Source of the DNA: Archivesica marissinica
Taxonomy: Eukaryota > Mollusca > Bivalvia > Venerida > Vesicomyidae
Assembly: GCA_014843695.1 (NCBI GenBank)
Contig: CM026401.1
Coordinates: 28,145,051 to 28,209,050, forward strand
Length of the DNA stretch: 64,000 bases
Direction of reading: 5' to 3'
The position numbers and the translations under genes were made by a program. The notes below the pieces were generated by a model. That model made no database searches. It was not told the origin of the DNA and saw only the letters and a program-made list of their open reading frames with translations. Positions 47,740 to 58,436 of the stretch are shown piece by piece (positions within the stretch are counted from its first letter, which is position 1; each line of letters begins with the position of its first letter).

Positions 47740-48738
47740 CAGTGATAAACCGATTATCGCTAAGTCGCCGACAATCGTTCGCCGGCATGGACATCGGCGA
47801 TAATCGATTGTGAAAATGTGTAATCGATTATAATCCACGAGTCTTTTTTTGTTTGTTTTTGTTTGTTTTTTGGAACCACTTTTAAGGCCCGTTTATTTTC
47901 CTCGTCATAAGTGACCTGTGGGTCGAGGGCATCCCACAAGCACCTTACAATAATGTACATTTTTTAACGAGTAGAATAAACAAACGGCATGAATAATAAA
48001 TAGTGTATATAAATATATCCAGTCATTATCATGTTGGCCTTAAAGTGCTGAAAAAATGTTCAGTTACACTTAGAAAAAAGAAGAAGAGAAAAGTGGTCGG
48101 CAGCCTACATTCTACCAAGTGATTGATGACAATTATTTTCAATATAATTTTAAATTAAAACTTTTTAGCATATTGCTTCCATATTTCGTCAAATTCAAAT
48201 AATTTGTTCTGTATTGAAGCTGTCTCGAGTTCAGTATCATATAATAGTTTTAATCGACACATCAGATGTTGAACGGATGGTTTTATGTCTTTATTTTTGT
48301 CTCTTATTTTTATGTTTGTTTATACCTCAAATAAAACTACGATTTACTATTGGCTGTATTTTATTAGCATTGCACGTTTGCAACAACAATTCTAACTGTA
48401 TCTAGTACTAGACTTTTCACTAGTATGTCACTAAGTGTTCTGTCCTCTATTAACTTAAAAACTAATTTTATATCAGGTGTCAGTCCAGTAACTTAAAGTC
48501 TAGTACTCAGATGTAACTGAGTAACTAATTTGTCGAAACTAGTAACTTGTAAGTAATTTATTAGTACTAAATAGATTGTTAAACTCACAAATTAAAAAAA
48601 ATACTCACAAATTAGATGGAATGATTTTGATTCATAACTATATCAATTGCCCGATTAATAATCGATTATCTAATCGGTTTAACCATCCAATTATTCCGAT
48701 TAATCGATTATGGATTTTGAAACCGATGCACATCACTA
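47740..48738. mobile_element. hAT-like non-autonomous element, 999 bp
   Basis: Perfect 8-bp duplication ATAATTAC at 47732-47739 and 48739-48746. Ends CAGTGAT and ATCACTA, an imperfect short inverted repeat of the hAT type (CAGNG). Subterminal AATCGATTA-like motifs recur near both ends, and a hairpin forms around ATTATCGC and GCGATAAT at 47753-47817. Two open frames of about 65 codons inside show no transposase motif. The uninterrupted target is visible in MITE copies at 39914 and 42700. Confidence 0.85.
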
Positions 48739-48807
48739 ATAATTACTCATTTTGATAAATGAACTGGTCCAAATGTAATTTTCTTATTAATTTATTGGTC
48801 TAAAAAT

Positions 48808-49575
48808 ATCGTGCACCAGTCCATGTCAGTTACTTGGTGTTGAATGCCCCAGTCCATGTCAGTTACTTGGTGTTGAATGCCCCAGTCCATGTCAGTTACT
48901 TGGTGTTGAATGCACCAGTCCATGTCAGTTACTTGGTGTTGAATGCACCAGTCCATGTCAGTTACTTGGTGTTGAATGGGTGCACCAGTCCATGTCAGTT
49001 ACTTGGTGTTGAATGGGTGCACCAGTCCATGTCAGTTACTTGGTGTTGAATGGGTGCACCAGTCCATGTCAGTTACTTGGTGTTGAATGGGTGCACCAGT
49101 CCATGTCAGTTACTTGGTGTTGAATGGGTGCACCAGTCCATGTCAGTTACTTGGTGTTGAATGGGTGCACCAGTCCATGTCAGTTACTTGGTGTTGAATG
49201 GGTGCACCAGTCCATGTCAGTTACTTGGTGTTGAATGGGTGCACCAGTCCATGTCAGTTACTTGGTGTTGAATGGGTGCACCAGTCCATGTCAGTTACTT
49301 GGTGTTGAATGGGTGCACCAGTCCATGTCAGTTACTTGGTGTTGAATGCACCAGTCCATGTCAGTTACTTGGTGTTGAATGCACCAGTCCATGTCAGTTA
49401 CTTGGTGTTGAATGCACCAGTCCATGTCAGTTACTTGGTGTTGAATGCACCAGTCCATGTCAGTTACTTGGTGTTGAATGCACCAGTCCATGTCAGTTAC
49501 TTGGTGTTGAATGCACCAGTCCATGTCAGTTACTTGGTGTTGAATGCACCAGTCCATGTCATTGGTGTTGAATGG
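48808..49575. repeat. 33/37-bp minisatellite from a MITE end, about 22 copies
   Basis: Unit CACCAGTCCATGTCAGTTAC plus TTGGTGTTGAATG, with or without GGTG. Left and right blocks are mainly 33-bp units and the centre is 37-bp units. The sequence equals the right terminus of MITE family B (42898-42930). Confidence 0.96.
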
Positions 49576-49584
49576 GTTAATGGA

Positions 49585-49790
49585 ACCACTGTATTGTAAT
49601 GGATACAATGTGTGCCTCCGGAAACTCAGCGCTTGTGCGTTTGAATACCACTAGAGACACGGCTGTGATGTCCTTAGGCAAAACACTGAATCTACATTGT
49701 CTCTTCTCTCTCCCTCATGGCGATGGATTCCATCAATAATGAGGTCTCGAGAGTGATTAAATTAATGTTGCAAGAACTTATTTCTAGAGC
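49585..49790 (+). mobile_element. SINE family S3, longest copy
   Basis: The head has tRNA-like TGTGCCTCCGGAAACTCAG and B-box-like GTTTGAATACC. Then come CTTAGGCAAAACACTGAATC, CTACATTGTCTCTTCTCTCT, ATGGCGATGGATTCCATCAA, TGAGGTCTCGAGAGTGATTA and GCAAGAACTTATTTCTAGAG. Its 3' end continues into the 30-bp array. Confidence 0.8.
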
Positions 49791-50408
49791 TAGTTGCTAA
49801 GCATCGCTTGTTTCTAGAGCAAGATGCTAAGCATCGCTTGTTACTAGAGCTAGTTGCTAAGCATCGCTTGTTGCTAGAGCTAGTTGCTAAGCATCGCTTG
49901 TTGCTAGAGCTAGTTGCTAAGCATCGCTTGTTGCTAGAGCTAGTTGCTAAGCATCGCTTGTTACTAGAGCTAGTTGCTAAGCATCACTTGTTGCTATAGC
50001 TAGTTGCTAAGCATCGCTTGTTACTAGAGCTAGTTGCTAAGCATCGCTTGTTACTAGAGCTAGTTGCTAAGCATTGCTTGTTGCTAGAGCTAGTTGCTAA
50101 GCATTGCTTGTTGCTAGAGCTAGTTGCTAAGCATCGCTTGTTACTAGAGCTAGTTGCAAAGCATTGCTTGTTGCTAGAGCTAGTTGCTAAGCATCGCTTG
50201 TTACTAGAGCTAGTTGCTAAGCATCGCTTGTTGCTAGAGCTAGTTGCTAAGCATCGCTTGTTACTAGAGCTAGTTGCTAAGCATCGCTTGTTATTAGAGC
50301 TAGTTGCTAAGCATCGCTTGTTACTAGAGCTAGTTGCTAAGCATCGCTTGTTACTAGAGCTAGTTGCTAAGCATCGCTTGATACTAGAGCTAGTTGCTAA
50401 GCATCGCT
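49785..50408. repeat. 30-bp minisatellite from an S3 tail, about 21 copies
   Basis: Unit CTAGAGCTAGTTGCTAAGCA plus TCGCTTGTTA. The first unit is part of the S3 sequence TTTCTAGAGCTAG. Every unit is 30 bp, so a Leu-rich frame stays open for 180 codons without being a gene. Confidence 0.95.
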
Positions 50409-51022
50409 ATATTTTGTCTTCCTATAATGATTTACCTTTAGATAATTGTACTTATTCAAAATTATGGATTTCAAGAATGAGGTGCCATGGATTATATATA
50501 TGTATACCCCCGTTTAAATGCCCCCTCCCTAATAAATGCCCCCCCCCCCCCCCATTTTGAAGCAAAACAAAATTCTCACCTCAGTTCCTGCGGCTATCAT
50601 ACTGCTATCTGTACTGCTAGAAACACAGTGGTCTGCATCAAATGTCAGATTCCGACAACTCCACGGGAGCATCTGGATATGGTTTCTTGCTCAAAGTACA
50701 ACGATGTGCTTTAGATATATGTAGAACAATCATTGTTATGGTTTCAATGAAAATGTATATATTCTGTACTACAATTTAGTCACACATTTAAAATTTTCTT
50801 CAGATATCCTAACAGAGGATCCACAGAGATGTTCTATCTAAATGCACATCTTAAATGATTAAAACACATACGTCAACATTCTGTTATTTGTACTGCAAAC
50901 ACGGGTATATGAATTATGTACCTGTATGTATTGTACCATGTTAGTTGTATTGCTATATATTGGTGTACCTCATCTGTCCTATTAGCATTGTTTTTATTTG
51001 TGTATACATTTTGTATTTCCAG
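50409..51022. other. End of RERE intron before the acidic-linker exon
   Basis: Contains a poly-C run at 50540-50556. The rest is AT-rich and ends with the acceptor at 51021-51022. No other exon was recognised. Confidence 0.55.
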
Positions 51023-51112
51023 TGGATCTAAGTTCGGCAAGCGACTCGGAAAACGATTCTGAAGACAGCGATGGCCTGACTGGTTACCGATGTCAGAATT
51101 GTCTTGTTACAG
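51023..51112 (+). CDS. RERE: RERE/Atrophin homologue, internal exon: acidic linker and first half of GATA zinc finger
   Basis: Seen: acceptor TTGTATTTCCAG, a 90-nt exon, and donor GTCAGT at 51113. Both ends are phase 1. Translation gives DLSSASDSENDSEDSDG, then GYRCQNC, then LVT and one leftover G. The Ser/Asp/Glu run followed directly by G-Y-x-C-x2-C is the hallmark of RERE just before its GATA finger (vertebrate form DLSSASEDDFDSEDSEQ, then GYACRHC). The exon therefore supplies the first cysteine pair of the zinc ligand set; the second pair comes from the exon at 63942. A full-length SINE lies 174 bp downstream in the next intron. The exon is short, but all four lines of evidence agree: phase, splice sites, sequence match and order. 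Confidence 0.94.
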
Positions 51113-51286
51113 GTCAGTATATAAATCGTGGTCCCCGGCTTCTGAGAAATGTCTTGTTACCATTCAGTTTATTATCGCGCATAGCGGGATATAGGAATGT
51201 ATATAGGGATATGGTCTTCGTCCGTAACAAAGTCATTCAATCATTCAAATTATTGTAGCACGCCGAGAATTCATTAATACTCTTTT

Positions 51287-51553
51287 GTCCGCCTCCGTGG
51301 TCGAGTGGTTAAGGTCGCTGACTTGTATACCACTGTAACCTATCATCACTGATGGTCACGGGTTCGAGCCCCGCTCAGGCCGTGTCTCATTTATATGAAA
51401 AAGTTGGCAGTTTCTTACGGAGGTTGGTGCACCCAAGTACTGGTTAACCGTTGGAGCCTGCCCAGGAAAGGTGTTGTTAGGTAAACTGCCCGCCGGCGAT
51501 ATAGCCCGAAATGGTGCTGATGCAGGCGTAAAACACGAAATATAAATAAATAA
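51287..51553 (+). mobile_element. SINE family S1, full-length, 14-bp target duplication
   Basis: Flanked by ATTAATACTCTTTT at 51273-51286 and 51554-51567, perfect. The head is a class II tRNA relative with A box TGGTCGAGTGG (51298-51308) and B box GGTTCGAGCCCC (51361-51372), both matching the pol III consensus. The body carries AAAAAGTTGGCAGTTTCTTA, TACTGGTTAACCGTTGGAGC and GTAGGTAAACTGCCC-type blocks. The 3' end is GATGCAGGCGTAAAACACG with an AAATAAATAAA tail. Intact promoters and a perfect duplication indicate a recent insertion. Confidence 0.96.
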
Positions 51554-51567
51554 ATTAATACTCTTTT

Positions 51568-52124
51568 ATTATTTGCAACGGAAAACGGAAAGATATGTCA
51601 TGGAATTTCATTAGAATTGTGTTGTAACGAAATATTTTCACCGCTATTGTGCTAACAGCATGGCAGTCATGCACTCATTTCTTGTTCTAGTAAATACAGC
51701 AGGATTTGTTTCTTGGTGCTTATTTACCCAATGTTAAGTATTAACCCCTATATATCATCAATGCTAATGTGTTTGAGTGTTCCAGTCAGCAAATGGCTAT
51801 TTTGGCTATGTGGCGAAGCTTTACATATTTAGATTGCCTTGTGAAAATCCAATTTACCGATAGTGAGAAAATAATGTCCGACATTCTCATCCTCTCATGC
51901 TGAATTTGCCGCTTCAGTGAGCGTAATCCACGCCTAATTCCTCAATATTTGCAACTGGAGCTCACTAAACACTGTTCAATACTGGCCGTCTAATCGGGCA
52001 TAAACTTCGAATGCCTCTCAATCGGTCTGTGGACTTCTCGTGCGTGTTTATTTTGTATGGTTTTACTAAGGATGAAATAGTTAATCGAAACCAGGCTGGC
52101 AGAAAATGAACAAAAGAGAGACTA
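51568..52124. other. Single-copy intronic sequence
   Basis: A patch at about 51578-51625 (GGAATTTCATTAGAAT) resembles MITE C at 23450. No exon or array was recognised. Confidence 0.5.
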
Positions 52125-55100
52125 TATACTGTATGCGTGCAACATTGTGTGCCTCGTTGTATATACTGTATATACTGTATGCATGCAACATTGTGTGCCT
52201 CGTTGTATATACTGTATGCATGCAACATTGTGTGCCTCGTTGTATATACTGTATGCATGCAACATTGTGTGCCTCGTTGTATATACTGTATGCATGCAAC
52301 ATTGTGTGCCTCGTTGTATATACTGTATGCATGCAACATTGTGTTCCTCGTTGTATATACGTATGCGTGCAACATTGTGTGCCTCGTTGTATATACGTAT
52401 GCGTGCAACATTGTGTGCCTCGTTGTATATACTGTATGCGTGCAACATTGTGTGCCTCGTTGTATATACTGTATATACTGTATGCATGCAACATTGTGTG
52501 CCTCGTTGTATATACTGTATGCGTGCAACATTGTGTCCCTCGTTGTATATACTGTATATACTGTATACATGCAACATTGTGTGCCTCGTTGTATATACTG
52601 TATATACTGTATGCGTGCAACATTGTGTGCCTCGTTGTATATACTGTATATACTGTATGCATGCAACATTGTGTGCCTCATTGTATATACTGTATGCGTG
52701 CAACATTGTGTGCCTCATTGTATATACTGTATGCATGCAACTGTGTGCCTCGTTGTATATACTGTATGCGTGCAACATTGTGTGCCTCGTTGTATATACT
52801 GTATGCATGCAACATTGTGTGCCTCGTTGTATATACTGTATGCATGCAACATTGTGTGCCTCGTTGTATACTGTATACACTATGCGTGCAACATTGTGTG
52901 CCTCGTTGTATATACTGTATGCATGCAACATTGTGTGCCTCGTTGTATATACTGTATGCGTGCAACATTGTGTGCCTCGTTGTATATACTGTATGCATGC
53001 AACATTGTGTGCCTCGTTGTATATACTGTATGCATGCAACATTGTGTGCCTCGTTGTATATACTGTATGCATGCAACATTGTGTGCCTCGTTGTATATAC
53101 TGTATGCATGCAACATTGTGTGCCTCGTTGTATACTGTATACACTATGCGTGCAAAATTGTGTGCCTCGTTGTATAGTGTATACACTATGCGTGCAACAT
53201 TGTGTTCCTCGTTGTATATACTGTATGCGTGCAACATTGTGTGCCTCGTTGTATATACTGTATGCGTGCAACATTTTGTGCCTCGTTCTATATACTGTAT
53301 ACACTATGCGTGCAACATTGTGTGCCTCGTTGTATATACTGTATGCGTGCAACATTGTGTACCTCGTTGTATAAGTATGCATGCAACATTGTGTGCCTCG
53401 TTGTATATACTGTATGCATGCAACATTGTGTGCCTCGTTGTATATACTGTATGCATGCAACATTGTGTGCCTCGTTGTATATACTGTATGCATGCAACAT
53501 TGTGTACCTCGTTGTATACACTGAACATATACTGTATGCGTGCAACATTGTGTGCCTCGTTGTATATACTGTATGCGTGCAACATTGTGTGCCTCGTTGT
53601 ATACACTGTATGCATGCAACATTGTGTGCCTCGTTGTATATACTGTATGCATGCAACATTGTGTGCCTCGTTGTATATACTGTATGCATGCAACATTGTG
53701 TGCCTCGTTGTATATACTGTATATACTGTATGCATGCAACATTGTGTGCCTCGTTGTATATACTGTATGCGTGCAACTTTGTGTTCCTCGTTGTATATAC
53801 TGTATGTGTGCAACATTGTGTGCCTCGTTGTATATCTGTATGCATGCAACATTGTGTGCCTCGTTGTATATACTGTATATACTGTATGCATGCAACATTG
53901 TGTACCTCGTTGTATATACTGTATGCATGCAACATTGTGTGCCTCGTTGTATATACTGTATGCATGCAACATTGTGTGCCTCGTTGTATACACTGTATAC
54001 ACTATGCGTGCAACATTGTGTGCCTCGTTGTATATACTGTATGCGTGCAACATTGTGTACCTCGTTGTATAAGTATGCATGCAACATTGTGTGCCTCGTT
54101 GTATATACTGTATGCGTGCAACATTGTGTGCCTCGTTGTATACACTGTATGCATGCAACATTGTGTGCCTCGTTGTATATACTGTATGCATGCAACATTG
54201 TGTGCCTCGTTGTATATACTGTATGCATGCAACATTGTGTGCCTCGTTGTATATACTGTATGCATGCAACATTGTGTGCCTCGTTGTATATACTGTATGC
54301 ATGCAACATTGTGTGCCTCGTTGTATATACTGTATATACTGTATGCATGCAACATTGTGTGCCTCGTTGTATATACTGTATGCGTGCAACTTTGTGTTCC
54401 TCGTTGTATATACTGTATGTGTGCAACATTGTGTGCCTCGTTGTATATCTGTATGCATGCAACATTGTGTGCCTCGTTGTATATACTGTATATACTGTAT
54501 GCATGCAACATTGTGTACCTCGTTGTATATACTGTATGCATGCAACATTGTGTGCCTCGTTGTATATACTGTATGCATGCAACATTGTGTGCCTCGTTGT
54601 ATACACTGTATGCATGCAACATTGTGTGCCTCGTTGTATATACTGTATGCATGCAACATTGTGTGCCTCGTTGTATATACTGTATGCATGCAACATTGTG
54701 TGCCTCGTTGTATATACTGTATATACTGTATGCATGCAACATTGTGTGCCTCGTTGTATATACTGTATGCGTGCAACTTTGTGTTCCTCGTTGTATATAC
54801 TGTATGTGTGCAACATTGTGTGCCTCGTTGTATACACTGTATACACTATTCGTGCAACATTGTGTACCTCGTTGTATATACTGTATGCGTGCAACATTGT
54901 GTGCCTCGTTGTATATACTGTATGCATGCAACATTGTGTACCTCGTTGTATATACTGTATGCATGCAGCATTGTGTGCCTCGTTGTATATACTGTATGCA
55001 TGCAACATTGTGTACCTCGTTGTATATACTGTATGCATGCAACATTGTGTTCCTCGTTGTATATACGTATGTGTGCAGCATTGTGTGCCTGGTTGTATAC

Positions 55101-58100
55101 ACTATGCATGCAACATTGTGTGCCTCGTTGTATATACTGTATGCGTGCAACATTGTGTTCCTCGTTCTATATACTGTATACACTATGCGTGCAACATTGT
55201 GTGCCTCGTTGTATATACTGTATGCGTGCAACATTGTGTGCCTCGTTGTATAAGTATGCATGCAACATTGTGTGCCTCGTTGTATATACTGTATGCATGC
55301 AACATTGTGTACCTCGTTGTATATACTGTATACACTATGCGTGCAACATTGTGTGCCTCGTTGTATATACTGTATGCATGCAACATTGTGTGCCTCGTTG
55401 TGTATACTGTATGCGTGCAACATTGTGTACCTCGTTGTATATACTGTATATACTGTATGCATGCAACATTGTGTGCCTCGTTGTATATACTGTATGCGTG
55501 CAACATTGTGTGCCTCGTTGTATATACTGTATGTGTGCAACATTGTGTACCTCGTTGTATATACTGTATGCATGCAACATTGTGTGCCTCGTTGTATATA
55601 CTGTATATACTGTATGCATGCAACATTGTGTGCCTCGTTGTATGTATGCATGCAACATTGTGTACCTCGTTGTATATACTGTATGCATGCAACATTGTGT
55701 GCCTCGTTGTATATACTGTATGCATGCAACATTGTGTACCTCGTTGTATATACTGTATGCATGCAACATTGTGTACCTCGTTGTATATACTGTATGCGTG
55801 CAACATTGTTGTGCCTCGTTGTATATACTGTATGTGTGCAACATTGTGTGCCTCGTTGTATATACTGTATGCATGCAACATTGTGTGCCTCGTTGTATAT
55901 ACTGTATGTGTGCAACATTGTGTGCCTCGTTGTATAATACTGTATGCATGCAACATTGTGTGCCTCGTTGTATATACTGTATATACTGTATGCATGCAAC
56001 ATTGTGTGCCTCGTTGTATATACTGTATGCGTGCAACTTTGTGTTCCTCGTTGTATATACTGTATGTGTGCAACATTGTGTGCCTCGTTGTATACTGTAT
56101 GTGCAACTTTGTGTTCCTCGTTGTATATACTGTATGTGTGCAACATTGTGTGCCTCGTTGTATATCTGTATGCATGCAACATTGTGTGCCTCCTGTATAT
56201 ACTGTATGCATGCAACATTGTGTACCTCGTTGTATATACTGTATGCATGCAACATTGTGTGCCTCGTTGTATATACTGTATGCATGCAACATTGTGTGCC
56301 TCGTTGTATACTGTATGCATGCAACATTGTGTGCCTCGTTGTATATACTGTATGCATGCAACATTGTGTGCCTCGTTGTATATACTGTATGCATGCAACA
56401 TTGTGTGCCTCGTTGTATATACTGTATATACTGTATATGCAACATTGTGTGCCTCGTTGTATATACTGTATGCGTGTGTGTGCCTCGTTGTAGTATGCAA
56501 CATTGTGTGCCTCGTTGTATACTGTATACACTATGCAACATTGTGTACCTCGTTGTATATACTGTATGCGTGCAACATTGTGTGCCTCGTTGTATATACT
56601 GTATGCATGCAACATTGTGTACCTCGTTGTATATACTGTATGCATGCACATTGTGTGCCTCGTTGTATATACTGTATGCATGCAACATTGTGTACCTCGT
56701 TGTATATACTGTATGCATGTGTGCCTCGTTGTATATACGTATGCACATTGTGTGCCTGGTTGTATGCATGCAACATTGTGTGCCTCGTTGTATATACTGT
56801 ATGCGTGCAACATTGTGCCTCGTATATACTGTATGCGTGCAACATTGTGTGCCTCGTTGTATATATATGCAACATTGTGTGCCTCTGTATGCATGCAACA
56901 TTGTGTGCCTCGTTGTATATACTGTATGCATGCACCTCGTTGCTGTGCGTTGTGTGCCTCGTTGTATATACTGTATGCATGCAACATGTATACTGTATGC
57001 ATTGTGTACCTCATACTGTATATACTGTATGCATGCAACATTGTGTGCCTCGTTGTATATACTGTATGCGTGCAACATTGTGTGCCTCGTTGTATATACT
57101 GTATGCAACATTGTGTACCTCGTTGTATATACTGTATGCATGCAACATTGTGTGCCTCTGTATGTATATACTGTATGCATGCAACATTGTGTGCCTCGTT
57201 GTATGTATGCATGCAACATTGTGCCTCGTTGTATATACTGTGCAACATTGTGTGCCTCGTTGTATATACTGTATGCATGCAACATTGTGTACCTCGTTGT
57301 ATATACTGTATGCATGCAACATTGTGTACCTCGTTGTATATACTGTATGCAACATTGTGTGCCTCGTTGTATATACTGTATGTGTGCAACATTGTGTGCC
57401 TCGTTGTATATACTGTATGCATGCAACATTGTGTGCCTCGTTGTATATATATATTGTGTGCCTCGTTGTATATACTGTATGCATGCAACATTGTGTGCTC
57501 GTTGTATATACTGTGTGTATTGTGTGCCTCGTTGTATATACTGTATGCATGCAACATTGTGTGCCTCGTTGTATATACTGTATGTGTGCAACATTGTGTG
57601 CCTCGTTGTATATACTGTATGCATGCAACATTGTGTGCCTCGTTGTATATACTGTATGTGTGCAACATTGTGTGCCTCGTTGTATATACTGTATGCATGC
57701 AACATTGTGTGCCTCGTTGTATATACTGTATGTGTGCAACATTGTGTGCCTCGTTGTATATACTGTATGCATGCAACATTGTGTGCCTCGTTGTATATAC
57801 TGTATGCATGCAACATTGTGTGCCTCGTTGTATATACTGTATGCATGCAACATTGTGTACCTCGTTGTATATACTGTATATACTGTATGCATGCAACATT
57901 GTGTGCCTCGTTGTATATACTGTATGTGTGCAACATTGTGTGCCTCGTTGTATATACTGTATGCATGCAACATTGTGTGCCTCGTTGTATATACTGTATG
58001 CATGCAACATTGTGTGCCTCGTTGTATATACTGTATGCATGCAACATTGTGTACCTCGTTGTATATACTGTATATACTGTATGCATGCAACATTGTGTGC

Positions 58101-58384
58101 CTCGTTGTATATACTGTATGCATGCAACATTGTGTGCCTCGTTGTATATACTGTATGCATGCAACATTGTGTGCCTCGTTGTATATACTGTATGCATGCA
58201 ACATTGTGTGCCTCGTTGTATATACTGTATGCATGCAACATTGTGTGCCTCGTTGTATATACTGTATGCATGCAACATTGTGTGCCTCGTTGTATATACT
58301 GTATGCATGCAACATTGTGTGCCTCGTTGTATATACTGTATGCATGCAACATTGTGTGCCTCGTTGTATATACTGTATGCGTGC
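52125..58384. repeat. 37-bp minisatellite, about 165 copies, 6.3 kb
   Basis: Unit GTATATACTGTATGCATGCA plus ACATTGTGTGCCTCGTT, some with an extra TATATACTG (46 bp). A diagnostic site appears as TGCATGCA, TGCGTGCA or TGTGTGCA. Marked variants (CAACTTTGTGTTCCTC) recur at 53775, 54385, 54775 and 56035, which shows block duplication. Since 37 is 1 mod 3 and the unit lacks stops in all frames, it reads open on both strands for up to 1646 codons. Units at 56440-57530 are badly broken by deletions. Confidence 0.98.
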
Positions 58385-58436
58385 AGAATTTTTGACACCC
58401 AGTGGGATTCAAACCTACGGGTGTGGGGGGGGGGGT
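58384..58436 (-). mobile_element. SINE family S2 fragment at array edge, minus strand
   Basis: The minus strand reads CACACCCGTAGGTTTGAATC, CCACTGGGTGTCAAAAATTC, which matches the S2 B-box region at 4670 and 14320. A poly-G run at 58425-58434 lies on the plus strand. Confidence 0.7.

Larger units (their letters stand above)
47648..49576. mobile_element. piggyBac-like MITE family B, copy 3, split and inflated
   Basis: The left part (47648-47739) begins with CCCTTTCAACACCACATACC and contains ATCTCATCAGGATCTGCACT. The right part resumes at 48747 with TCATTTTGATAAATGAACTG. The right end (AATGGG followed by TTAA at 49577) lies beyond a minisatellite made of its own terminus. So one MITE of about 230 bp now spans 1.9 kb through a 999-bp insertion and an array of about 750 bp. 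Confidence 0.85.
34785..51022 (+). other. RERE intron, 16,238 bp
   Basis: GT-AG intron (GTAAGT to CCAG), defined by the phase-1 join of the flanking exons. It holds seven large arrays (26, 11, 29, 55, 33/37 and 30 bp units, and a few duplications), two back-to-back MITEs, a 5'-truncated SINE, and a MITE carrying a nested hAT-like element. No further exon is expected, because the protein join SSEF-L-DLSSAS is seamless. Confidence 0.9.

Noticed and set aside
47760..48405. Transposase gene in the hAT-like element
   Set aside because: The two frames of about 65 codons show no BED finger, RNase H-like catalytic residues or dimerisation motif, so the element is called non-autonomous.
52125..58384. 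CRISPR array, given regular repeats of about 37 bp
   Set aside because: There are no unique spacers: repeats are directly head to tail. The context is a eukaryotic intron.
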